DNA of 6,090 nt from a bacterium (GTDB lineage: Bacteria > Desulfobacterota_D > UBA1144): assembly GCA_002701605.2 (NCBI GenBank), contig NZWF02000015.1, forward strand, positions 89,961 through 96,050, in the 5' to 3' direction. Made by a program: the position numbers and the translations under genes. Position 1 is the first letter of the stretch; each line of letters begins with the position of its first letter. Of this stretch, positions 1 through 5,968 are shown one piece after another. The notes under the pieces were generated by a model, which saw nothing but the letters and a program-made list of their open reading frames with translations, was not told the DNA's origin and searched no databases.

Positions 1-377
1 TAAAAAAACTCTCAGAAATTGTTAGAAAAAATGGAATAAATTTTGGTCTAGCTATTAAACCTAAGACATCAATAAATAGAATAGTTGAGAATATATGTTT
101 TATTGATTTGGCATTGGTAATGACTGTTGAACCTGGTTTTGCTGGTCAATCATTAATAAAAAGTTGTTTGAAAAAGATCACAAGACTTAATAATTATTTA
201 AGAAAAAATAATTTAGATATTCCTATTCAAGTCGATGGTGGAATAAAATTATCCAATATATCCAAGTTAAAAGAAGCAGGTTCAAATATAATTGTTTCTG
301 GAACAGGGATATTTAATACAAAGAATTATAAACAAACCGTTGATAAAATGGATAAAATAATTAAACAGGATTTATAA
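1..377 (+). CDS. rpe: Ribulose-phosphate 3-epimerase, C-terminal part (5' end outside window)
   Basis: This enzyme interconverts D-ribulose 5-phosphate and D-xylulose 5-phosphate in the pentose phosphate or Calvin pathway, in the cytoplasm. The reading frame is already open at base 3 and gives about 124 residues before TAA at 375-377. The family is usually about 220 residues, so roughly the N-terminal 40% lies upstream of the window. Visible family motifs are GLAIKPKT (45-68; usually GxAlxPxT), MTVEPGFAGQ (120-149; usually MsVxPGFgGQ, the phosphate-side loop) and VDGGIK (231-248), whose Asp (234-236) is the catalytic, metal-binding acid of this TIM barrel. The end, SGTGIF, matches the last phosphate-binding loop. 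The ATG at 120 and the TTG at 108 are internal codons, not starts. The gene is followed directly by a DnaC-like ATPase gene, so the two are probably cotranscribed. The Gly-to-Ala change in PGFAGQ is mild. Confidence 0.95.
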   Translation, partial: KKLSEIVRKNGINFGLAIKPKTSINRIVENICFIDLALVMTVEPGFAGQSLIKSCLKKITRLNNYLRKNNLDIPIQVDGGIKLSNISKLKEAGSNIIVSGTGIFNTKNYKQTVDKMDKIIKQDL

Positions 378-1184
378 ATGGAAACCAGAAGAGTCAAAAC
401 AAAAGCAAAGGTTATTACTCTTGAGCAAGAGTTTCTATCACTTTTAGACTTCTATGAAGACGGTGAATATTCTAAAGTTAAGTTTAAGTCTGGTTACCAA
501 AATGATAATATAATTTTTGAAGATAACCAGGTAAGGTTTTGTCCCAAAAATATAGCAATTAATAACTATAACATCGCAAAAATCCCAGCGAGATATAGTA
601 AATGTAAGAATATTACTTTGGACAATGGTGGGTGGGAAATTATTGGTACTGATAAAAGTATACAAGATGCTTTAAACTATAGTGTCGAATACACCAAGAA
701 TTATCCAAATAATCTACCTCCTTTTTTTGTTGGAACACCTGGTGCTGGTAAAACTCATTTGTCAGTTTCAATAATTACGGAATTAATTTTTAAACATAGA
801 AAGAAATGTCTTTTTAAACAATTCAGAGATCTGCTTTCAGATATTAAAGATATTTATGTTAAAAATGAGTCTGAAAAACAATATGTGGATAAATTATGTA
901 AATTTGATGTTTTAGTTATTGACGATTTAGGTGCTACAAGAATGAGTGAGTGGGAGACTAGTGTATTAGATACACTCATAGCAAATAGGTACAATTCAAA
1001 AAAACATACAATCTTTAGTTCAAATCTGGCTTTTCTTGATAGCAATTTGTATAAAGTTACATCAAAAGATCAAGTGCTAGACTATAAAATAGGTGAGAGA
1101 AATATTTCTAGAATTTTTGAAATGTGCTCAGTATTGGAAATGAAAGGTAAGGACTACAGAAAAAAAAATAGAATTAAAAAGTAA
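378..1184 (+). CDS. DnaC/DnaI/IstB-type AAA+ ATPase, probable replicative helicase loader
   Basis: The 268-residue protein has a C-terminal AAA+ domain of the DnaC/IstB family. Walker A is GTPGAGKT (residues 119-126), Walker B is VLVIDDLG (178-185), a sensor-1-like TIFSSN lies at 211-216, and the arginine-finger region is GERNISRIFEMC (239-250), followed by the family's typical acidic/KDYR tail. IPARY near residue 69 precedes the ATPase domain, as in DnaC/DnaI proteins. Residues 1-65 are lineage-specific. They hold one CP pair (residue 55) but no complete zinc-finger set like that of DnaI. Known members load the DnaB-type helicase onto DNA, or serve as ATPase subunits of IS21-type transposition. 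No transposase, inverted repeats or phage genes adjoin it, so I infer a chromosomal loader. The ATG follows the rpe stop directly (TAAATG), with AGGA at 367-370. The 3' end overlaps the convergent DsrE-like gene by 11 bases. Family assignment is firm; the loader role is inferred. Confidence 0.88.
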   Translation: METRRVKTKAKVITLEQEFLSLLDFYEDGEYSKVKFKSGYQNDNIIFEDNQVRFCPKNIAINNYNIAKIPARYSKCKNITLDNGGWEIIGTDKSIQDALNYSVEYTKNYPNNLPPFFVGTPGAGKTHLSVSIITELIFKHRKKCLFKQFRDLLSDIKDIYVKNESEKQYVDKLCKFDVLVIDDLGATRMSEWETSVLDTLIANRYNSKKHTIFSSNLAFLDSNLYKVTSKDQVLDYKIGERNISRIFEMCSVLEMKGKDYRKKNRIKK

Positions 1185-1530
1185 TAATGGTAAAACCTTC
1201 ATCAACTAATTTCTTAAAACTAGGATGACCATTATATTCATTTAATTGGTCAACACTACATGCTTCTGCATCTTTAGTAACTCCAAAAGCACCTGCACAA
1301 TAGCCACATACACCAGCTACTTTGTCTTTAACTGAATCAAATAAGTCATTATATTTTCCACCTTCTTCAGTGAACTTCGAAATCCATTTTGTACCAGCAC
1401 CATCAAAGATGATTATAACTTCATCATTAGCATCCTTAAATTCTTTTGCAGTCATAAGCCCGTTTACAGCTCTTCCAAAATCACCTGGTCCGGCCGTATC
1501 AGCTAAAATAATTATTGCTACTTTTGACAT
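1174..1530 (-). CDS. DsrE-like family protein with a CxxC motif
   Basis: This small soluble protein of 118 residues resembles the DsrE/DsrF-like (sulfur-relay fold) family of conserved hypothetical proteins. Visible features are an N-terminal beta strand KVAIIILAD, then GDFGRAVNGLMTAKEF, the strand EVIIIFDGAGT (residues 37-47), and the hallmark CGYCAGAFG (75-83) with Cys75 and Cys78. A third Cys sits at 91. The chain ends EYNGHPSFKKLVDEGFTIITF, as in the common family members. DsrE-fold proteins can carry persulfide sulfur on cysteines, but members of this subgroup lack a settled function, so sulfur transfer or thiol-redox activity is inference. The ATG at 1530 has a good Shine-Dalgarno, AGGGG, five bases upstream. 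No signal peptide or membrane segment is seen. It is divergent from an HxlR regulator gene across 150 bases, which suggests that regulator may control it. Its stop lies inside the convergent ATPase gene. Confidence 0.85.
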   Translation of the reverse strand: MSKVAIIILADTAGPGDFGRAVNGLMTAKEFKDANDEVIIIFDGAGTKWISKFTEEGGKYNDLFDSVKDKVAGVCGYCAGAFGVTKDAEACSVDQLNEYNGHPSFKKLVDEGFTIITF

Positions 1531-1535
1531 AAAAA

Positions 1536-1540
1536 CCCCT
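1536..1540 (-). promoter_or_regulatory. Ribosome binding site of the DsrE-like gene
   Basis: On the minus strand AGGGG stands five bases before the ATG at 1530. It is among the clearest Shine-Dalgarno sites in the window and fixes the start of the DsrE-like gene, since several downstream members of the folP-folC run have none visible. Confidence 0.6.
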
Positions 1541-1555
1541 ACAATATTAATATAA

Positions 1556-1585
1556 ATTATACTTTTTAATTCTGCTAGTAGTAAA
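1556..1585 (-). promoter_or_regulatory. Candidate sigma-70-type promoter for the DsrE-like gene
   Basis: On the minus strand a perfect TATAAT (1561-1556) lies 18 bases downstream of TTTACT (1585-1580), a 4/6 match to TTGACA. Transcription would begin near 1549, leaving a leader of roughly 20 bases that includes the Shine-Dalgarno. In AT-rich DNA a TATAAT can occur by chance. The position, directly upstream of a gene that must have its own promoter, raises the odds. Confidence 0.45.
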
Positions 1586-1630
1586 AAAGCTTGTAATAGT
1601 CAAAAAGATAGTATAGGATAAAAAGAATAT

Positions 1631-1659
1631 TTGGTTTGATCCACCATTATACATAAAAT
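1631..1659 (+). promoter_or_regulatory. Candidate promoter for the HxlR-family regulator
   Basis: TTGGTT (1631-1636) is separated by 17 bases from TAAAAT (1654-1659), a 5/6 match to the -10 consensus. Transcription would start around 1666, some 15 bases before the ATG at 1681. A weaker alternative is TTGTAA (1591-1596) with TAGGAT (1614-1619), also 17 bases apart. The choice between them is uncertain in such AT-rich sequence. Confidence 0.3.
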
Positions 1660-1680
1660 TTAGATTTGCAGAGAACTTTT

Positions 1681-2028
1681 ATGAAGAAATTGACCACTGA
1701 ATGCCCTTTAGAAAGAAGCTTAGAAGTTATATCAGGAAAATGGAAAATATGTATTTTAACTAAGTTATCAAAGAGAAAATATAGATTTGGAGAAATTAGA
1801 AGAGCAATAGGGGATATAACAGTAAAAATGCTTTCACAACAATTAAAAGAGCTTGAACGTTCAGAATTGATAAGCAGGAAAGACTTTGGTGAGGTTCCTC
1901 CTAAAGTTGAATATTCAATAACAGATTTTGGTTTAACTTTATCTCCTATATTGGAGCAAATTGAAATATGGGGTGTAAAAAATAAAGCTTCAATTGATAA
2001 ATATTTAAAAGGTGTTGGTAAGATTTAA
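1681..2028 (+). CDS. HxlR-family winged helix-turn-helix transcriptional regulator
   Basis: This 115-residue DNA-binding protein has the full HxlR-family pattern. CPLERSLEVISGKWKICIL (residues 8-26) includes the nearly invariant N-terminal Cys8 and the GKW motif. YRFGEIRRAI (34-43) follows, then the recognition-helix region ITVKMLSQQLKELERSELI (46-64), and a wing with EVPPKVEYSITDFG (71-84). A final helix ending in IEIWG would serve dimerisation. In studied relatives (YodB, HypR, QsrR types) the N-terminal Cys senses electrophiles or oxidants; whether this one does is inference. I take ATG 1681 as start. A TTG in frame at 1666 would add only five residues ahead of the conserved domain, and it sits at the predicted transcription start. 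The gene diverges from the DsrE-like gene, the obvious candidate target. Its 3' end overlaps the convergent folC by four bases. Confidence 0.9.
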   Translation: MKKLTTECPLERSLEVISGKWKICILTKLSKRKYRFGEIRRAIGDITVKMLSQQLKELERSELISRKDFGEVPPKVEYSITDFGLTLSPILEQIEIWGVKNKASIDKYLKGVGKI

Positions 2029-3269
2029 CAACTTCTTAAATTTTTATATTTTTTTAATAAATCCCCAATAAAATATATTGAACCACAATAAAGTATATTT
2101 TTATCTTTTTCTATCAGTGCTCCTAATTCCTCACTTTTTCCTAAAACAACTTTTTTATTGTTTATTTTTTTTGCAATTTTTTCTGGAATGAAAGTCCTTT
2201 GATTATTAACTTTGAAAAGAATTATTTTATTTGCAATATTTAGCAATTCATTAATACATTTTATTGGATCCTTATCATTCAACATCCCTAATATTACAAT
2301 AAATTTCTTAGAGGTTATTTTCTTAACATTTTGAACCAGTACTTTAATTGCTTCATAATTATGAGCAACATCTACGATTTTATAAGGAGTTGAAGATAAA
2401 ATACTAAATCTACCTTCCCATTTTACATTTTCTAATGAATCAACAATATTTTGATTTTTAAGATCAAATCCAAGATTATTTTTTATAATAGAGCAGGTTT
2501 TTAAAACCAATGCCATATTTTCTATTTGATGACTACCTTTTAGGCTTGGTTTAAAAGTTAAGTTTTCATATTTATAAAATTCTTTATTATTTTCAATTTG
2601 AAAATCTTTTTTGAATACATAAATTTTTTTTGTTTTTTTTAATATATAATCTTTGACTCTGTACAAAGGATAAGGCTTCATTCCGGTTATAAAAAAACTA
2701 TCTTTCTTAATGATTCCAATTTTTTCCTTTGCTATTTTTAATAAAGTATTACCAAGGTATTCTTTATGGTCCTTCCCAATATTTGTTATTATTGAAATTT
2801 CTGAATCTATTACATTAGTTGCATCAAATCTACCACCAAGTCCAACCTCAAAAATATTAAATATATTTTTTTTCTTACTTAAAAAGATTATTGCAACAAC
2901 AGTTATTAACTCAAAAAAACTTAATTTAATATTTGCCTTAATCTCAGTTTCAAAGATTTCTGTAAGAATTTGATTCAACTCTTTTGTTGATATATTTTTT
3001 TTTCCTATAGAGATTCTTTCATTGATGGAATATAAGTGTGGAGAAGTATAGAGGCCAGTTTTTAAATTTGAATCATTCAATATGGTTGAAAGGGTTTTTG
3101 CAACTGACCCTTTACCATTGGTCCCAGTTATACCAATTGTAATCCCCAGATTTTTTTGTGGATTTTTTAACAGTAAAAGAATCTTTCTGATATTGACCAA
3201 GGATGGATGTGTCGAATTCTTTCTTTTTTCAAGTTCTTTGATATTGTTGATTTTTACCCTGGAGGCCAA
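2025..3269 (-). CDS. folC: Dihydrofolate synthase / folylpolyglutamate synthase
   Basis: This cytoplasmic Mur-ligase-family enzyme of 414 residues adds L-glutamate to dihydropteroate and extends polyglutamate tails on folates, using ATP. Motifs in order are the P-loop GTNGKGS (49-55), TSPHL with NERI (75-86), FEVGLGGRFDATN (140-152), NIGKDH (163-168), LKIAKEKIGIIK (177-188, the region of the carbamylated lysine in relatives), GSHQIEN (245-251), WEGRF (284-288), VDVAHN (299-304, where the C-terminal domain begins), GMLNDKD (328-334) and CGSIYFIGDLL (395-405). Length is near the usual 420-430. No ATG lies near the N-terminus. TTG 3269 is the best start, with AGGGAG at 3279-3284 nine bases upstream and all of the family's N-terminal region retained. 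The start overlaps the end of the HIT gene by 16 bases, implying coupled translation. FolP, the preceding folate enzyme, opens the same gene run. Whether both activities are present cannot be read from sequence. Confidence 0.94.
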   Translation of the reverse strand: MASRVKINNIKELEKRKNSTHPSLVNIRKILLLLKNPQKNLGITIGITGTNGKGSVAKTLSTILNDSNLKTGLYTSPHLYSINERISIGKKNISTKELNQILTEIFETEIKANIKLSFFELITVVAIIFLSKKKNIFNIFEVGLGGRFDATNVIDSEISIITNIGKDHKEYLGNTLLKIAKEKIGIIKKDSFFITGMKPYPLYRVKDYILKKTKKIYVFKKDFQIENNKEFYKYENLTFKPSLKGSHQIENMALVLKTCSIIKNNLGFDLKNQNIVDSLENVKWEGRFSILSSTPYKIVDVAHNYEAIKVLVQNVKKITSKKFIVILGMLNDKDPIKCINELLNIANKIILFKVNNQRTFIPEKIAKKINNKKVVLGKSEELGALIEKDKNILYCGSIYFIGDLLKKYKNLRSC

Positions 3270-3592
3270 CTTAGCTTTCTCCCTGCTAAGAAATGTAGAT
3301 GAATATGAAAAACACTCTGTCCTGCATCTTCACCGTTGTTCATGACCAACCTATAACCTTTGGAAATATTTAATTTGTTTGCAATAATTCTAGCTACAGT
3401 AAAAAGATGTCCTACAACTTCTTCATCTATTTTATCAATCAGCTCAGGCCTGGTAATTCTTTTCTTAGGAATTATTAATATATGAGTTGGAGCTTGAGGA
3501 TTAATATCATAAAAAGCTATTGATATATCGTCTTCATAGACTATGTCGGAGGGGATCTCGCGATCTATTATTTTCTCAAAAATGTTTTTCAT
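3254..3592 (-). CDS. HIT-family (HinT-type) purine nucleoside phosphoramidase-like protein
   Basis: This 112-residue histidine-triad protein has the canonical active-site motif FHIHLHF, with His96, His98 and His100. The N-terminus IFEKIIDREIPSDIVYEDD (residues 4-22) is the standard HinT opening. Next come AFYDINPQAPTHILIIPKK (26-44) and YRLVMNNGEDAGQSVFHIHLH (80-100), with the Asn and Gly-Gln that line the nucleotide pocket. GRKLSWPPG forms the typical C-terminal end. Bacterial HinT proteins hydrolyse AMP-linked phosphoramidates, including lysyl-AMP-type adducts, in the cytoplasm; the physiological substrate is generally unclear. The ATG at 3592 lies three bases after the acpS stop, with no strong Shine-Dalgarno, so translation is probably coupled. 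Length and motifs are complete. HinT fits better than Fhit or GalT because of its size and the WPPG end. Confidence 0.93.
   Translation of the reverse strand: MKNIFEKIIDREIPSDIVYEDDISIAFYDINPQAPTHILIIPKKRITRPELIDKIDEEVVGHLFTVARIIANKLNISKGYRLVMNNGEDAGQSVFHIHLHFLAGRKLSWPPG
3279..3284 (-). promoter_or_regulatory. Shine-Dalgarno supporting the TTG start of folC
   Basis: AGGGAG on the minus strand, within the last codons of the HIT gene, is followed by nine bases and TTG 3269. With no ATG or GTG nearby in frame, this site decides for the rare TTG start. Confidence 0.5.
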
Positions 3593-3595
3593 TTT

Positions 3596-3949
3596 TTAAT
3601 CACTATTTATTATAGCTATTGCAGTAGCTACTTTATCCGTATGTGTAATAGATATCATTATTTCATCATTGTTGTTTTGAACAATAGCAACTGGACTCCC
3701 AGAGAGTGATTTTATAATTTTGATACTTTTAAATGTTAAACCACCTATAAAACCTTTTCCTAAAGCTTTTGCTATAGCTTCTTTAGCAGCAAATTTACCA
3801 GCAAGTGAATTTAAAAAACTTTTTTTATCTTTATAAGAGGGTATTTCCTCAATACTAAAGATTTTATTAGTAAACTTTTCTCCCCATTTTTCATAAACCT
3901 TATTTAGTCTGGGAATGTCTACATTATCAACTCCAATACCTTTAATCAT
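3596..3949 (-). CDS. acpS: Holo-[acyl-carrier-protein] synthase
   Basis: AcpS transfers the 4'-phosphopantetheine arm of coenzyme A to a serine of acyl carrier protein, activating it for fatty acid synthesis. The 117-residue length fits the small trimeric AcpS class (about 120-130). MIKGIGVDNVDIPRL at the N-terminus holds Asp8, a metal ligand. SLAGKFAAKEAIAKALG (residues 48-64) holds Glu57, the second metal ligand, in the signature F-AAKEA. ITHTDKVATAIA (101-112) matches the usual SxSHdxxxAxA strand, with Thr in place of the usual second Ser. The ATG overlaps the pdxJ TGA stop (ATGA at 3946-3949), and no clear Shine-Dalgarno is visible, so it is probably translated by reinitiation. A pdxJ-acpS pair is a common arrangement in Proteobacteria, which supports both assignments. 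Confidence 0.94.
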   Translation of the reverse strand: MIKGIGVDNVDIPRLNKVYEKWGEKFTNKIFSIEEIPSYKDKKSFLNSLAGKFAAKEAIAKALGKGFIGGLTFKSIKIIKSLSGSPVAIVQNNNDEIMISITHTDKVATAIAIINSD

Positions 3950-4659
3950 TTATTTATTTTAGCGTATATTTTATTGACTGACTCGTAGAGTCCATAAAAT
4001 ATTGCTTCTCCTATTACACTATGACCTACATTAAACTCATTTATTTCTCTGATTGCTGCAATTTTTGTTATATTTTTTATAGTTAAACCGTGACCTGCAG
4101 CTAAGTATAGATTGAGGGAGTGAGCATATTTAGCACTTTCTTTGATTTTTTTTAACTCAATATTTTTTTGATTTCCATATGCATCAGCATATTTCCCTGT
4201 ATTAATCTCAATCCCATGAATTCCTAGATTTTTTGCTAATGCTATTTGTTCGTTATCTGAATCTATAAAAATCATAACTTGTATTTTAGAATTCAAGGAA
4301 TTAACAATTTTATTAATCTTTTTAATATTTCTCTTAAGATTAAGGCCACCCTCAGTAGTTAATTCCAATCTTTTCTCTGGAACTAAAGTAACCATTTTTG
4401 GTTTAATTTTATTTGCAATCAATACCATTTCAGTGGTCGGCGCCATTTCAAGATTAAGTGGAAGATTAATTGTTTTTTTATATCTATATAAATCATTGTC
4501 TTGTATATGTCTTCTATCTTCTCTAAGATGCATCACAACACCATGAGCCTTGGTTTTTTTTATAATCTTGCATGCTTCTATAGGATCAGGATGTTCACCA
4601 AGTCTAGCTTGTCTTAGTGTGGCAACATGATCTACATTTATATTTAAAATTTTTTCCAT
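3946..4659 (-). CDS. pdxJ: Pyridoxine 5'-phosphate synthase
   Basis: PdxJ condenses 1-deoxy-D-xylulose 5-phosphate with 3-amino-2-oxopropyl phosphate, closing the pyridoxine ring in the DXP-dependent vitamin B6 route. The 237-residue TIM-barrel protein is near the usual length (243 in E. coli). Motifs are NINVDHVATLRQAR (6-19), MHLREDRRHIQD (43-54, with catalytic-site His44), NLEMAPT (69-75, with Glu71), LVPEKRLELTTEGGL (92-106), GIEINTGKYAD (149-159, with Glu151), LAAGHGLT (186-193, with His190) and VGHSVIGEAI (211-220). Most bacterial PdxJ proteins have EXHTG where this has EINTG, so residue 153 is Asn rather than His. The start ATG is one base after the glmM stop, without an obvious Shine-Dalgarno, and its stop overlaps the acpS start. 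Presence of PdxJ implies that the organism makes B6 itself by the DXP-dependent route rather than through PdxS/PdxT. Confidence 0.96.
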   Translation of the reverse strand: MEKILNINVDHVATLRQARLGEHPDPIEACKIIKKTKAHGVVMHLREDRRHIQDNDLYRYKKTINLPLNLEMAPTTEMVLIANKIKPKMVTLVPEKRLELTTEGGLNLKRNIKKINKIVNSLNSKIQVMIFIDSDNEQIALAKNLGIHGIEINTGKYADAYGNQKNIELKKIKESAKYAHSLNLYLAAGHGLTIKNITKIAAIREINEFNVGHSVIGEAIFYGLYESVNKIYAKINK

Positions 4660-4660
4660 A

Positions 4661-5968
4661 TTAAAGCTTTTTCACTAATTCTGAAAACTCCTTTATATAT
4701 TTCTCTATTATAACTTTATCTTTACCTTGTATAAGGATTCTAATTTTATTTTCAGTCCCTGAGTATCTTATATTTAAATAGTAATCCTTGTTTTTGTTTT
4801 TAAAATTTCTTTTGAATGTCGAAATGCTTGAAATTTTCTTTAGATCTTCTTTTTTTAAAACTGTATAACTTTTTAATATGCTAGGATTCATTTTACGATT
4901 ATAAATTTTATGAAAATCTTTGGCATTTTTTATAAAATTGCATATAAATAAAAGCGTTAAATTTGAATCAGAGGTGTTCAATAAGTTTTTAAAAATGTAA
5001 TGACCAGAGTTCTCTCCACCAAAATTGGATTTATTTTTAACCATTGACTGGTAAACATTCCTATCACCAACATCAGTTTTAATAACTTTTATTCCTTTTT
5101 TTGATAAATTATTATCAATTGCATTATTTGTCATAATTGTTGTTACAAATTTATCAGACTTCTTAAGAAGTTTTGATGATAAAAAATCAAGTATTTTATC
5201 ACCGTCTACTTGCCTTCCTTTATTATCTATGAAAACAACTCTGTCCGCATCGCCATCAAAAGCAACTCCAAAATCAAGACTTTTGTTTATTATTAATTGT
5301 CTCAAACGCTTTGTATTTTCAACTCCAACATCTCTATTTATATTTTCACCATTAGGCTTGTCTCCAATATAAAAACACTTATTATTTGTTTTACTCATTA
5401 TCGTTTTAGTTGCTTTATAAGATGAGCCATTAGCTAAATCAATACCAATTTTAAATGAACTTCTTTTTATAAATTTCCCTAAAATAAAATCTGAATATTC
5501 ATCAATAGAATTAGGATATTTTATGTTTATTTTATTGTTAATTCTTGTCTTAATTTTCCTTTTTATAAAATAGTCATAAAATTTTGATATAGTTTTTTGA
5601 TCATTATCATCAATTTTTTCACCAACGTTATTAAAAATTTTAATTCCATTATATTCACTATTATTATGAGAAGCTGTTATGACAAGACCGTATGATTTTG
5701 GATATTTATTACACATTATAGAGACAGACGATGTTGGTAGAATTCCAAGATCTGTAGTACCAATTCCAAAAGTATTTAAACCTTTTTTTAAATTATTTTT
5801 TATAAAAGTAGTTGATGATCTGGTATCAGAAGCTATAAAAATATTTTTTATTTCAGAATTATTTTTAGAAATTAATTTTCCAATAGATAAACCAATAGTT
5901 AAAAGGCCTTGTTTCGTCAAAAGACCCTTATGAGGAAAACCTCTTATGCCATCTGTACCAAAAATCAT
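4661..5968 (-). CDS. glmM: Phosphoglucosamine mutase
   Basis: GlmM converts glucosamine 6-phosphate to glucosamine 1-phosphate on the way to UDP-N-acetylglucosamine, the precursor of peptidoglycan and lipopolysaccharide. From the chosen start it is 435 residues (445 in E. coli). The alpha-phosphohexomutase domains appear in order. MIFGTDGIRG opens the chain. TASHNNSEYNGIK holds the phosphoserine at about residue 100. DGDADR (238-243) binds the metal. GGENSGHYIF (317-326) recognises the sugar. RYSGTENKIR (401-410) binds phosphate, a variant I also recall from epsilonproteobacterial GlmM. After the sugar loop the usual TTGDG is replaced by TSDSN, keeping only the Asp. I chose ATG 5968 over the in-frame ATG 5983. 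It begins exactly at the conserved N-terminus, has GGAGAG seven bases upstream and overlaps the folP TGA as ATGA. ManB-type phosphomannomutase is less likely because of the GlmM-specific opening and the folP neighbour. Confidence 0.95.
   Translation of the reverse strand: MIFGTDGIRGFPHKGLLTKQGLLTIGLSIGKLISKNNSEIKNIFIASDTRSSTTFIKNNLKKGLNTFGIGTTDLGILPTSSVSIMCNKYPKSYGLVITASHNNSEYNGIKIFNNVGEKIDDNDQKTISKFYDYFIKRKIKTRINNKINIKYPNSIDEYSDFILGKFIKRSSFKIGIDLANGSSYKATKTIMSKTNNKCFYIGDKPNGENINRDVGVENTKRLRQLIINKSLDFGVAFDGDADRVVFIDNKGRQVDGDKILDFLSSKLLKKSDKFVTTIMTNNAIDNNLSKKGIKVIKTDVGDRNVYQSMVKNKSNFGGENSGHYIFKNLLNTSDSNLTLLFICNFIKNAKDFHKIYNRKMNPSILKSYTVLKKEDLKKISSISTFKRNFKNKNKDYYLNIRYSGTENKIRILIQGKDKVIIEKYIKEFSELVKKL

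Noticed and set aside
444..665. Minus-strand open frames within the ATPase gene (444-665 and 854-1045)
   Set aside because: They are shadows of a gene whose Walker motifs and C-terminal signature are clear; no independent coding evidence.
378..1184. DnaC-like gene as the IstB half of an IS21-type insertion sequence
   Set aside because: No istA-like transposase, terminal inverted repeats or target duplications are seen, and the gene abuts rpe directly on one side and a DsrE-like gene on the other.
1322..1555. Plus-strand open frame across the DsrE-like gene
   Set aside because: Its translation shows no family motif and it is the antisense shadow of the well-supported DsrE-like gene.
1666..1680. 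TTG 1666 as start of the HxlR regulator
   Set aside because: It adds only five residues before the conserved domain, coincides with the predicted transcription start and leaves no room for a ribosome binding site; ATG 1681 is better.
2019..2056. Possible terminator after the HxlR gene: TAAGA / TCTTA stem followed by T-rich DNA
   Set aside because: The stem is only five AT-rich pairs with a ten-base loop, and T runs are common throughout this DNA, so it is not distinguishable from background.
2710..2973. Plus-strand open frame inside folC, and a similar one at 3082-3345 across folC and the HIT gene
   Set aside because: Both lie antisense to strongly conserved coding regions, have low-complexity hydrophobic translations and lack ribosome binding sites.
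5679..5933. Plus-strand open frame inside glmM
   Set aside because: It is antisense to the conserved N-terminal domain of GlmM and has no recognisable motif.
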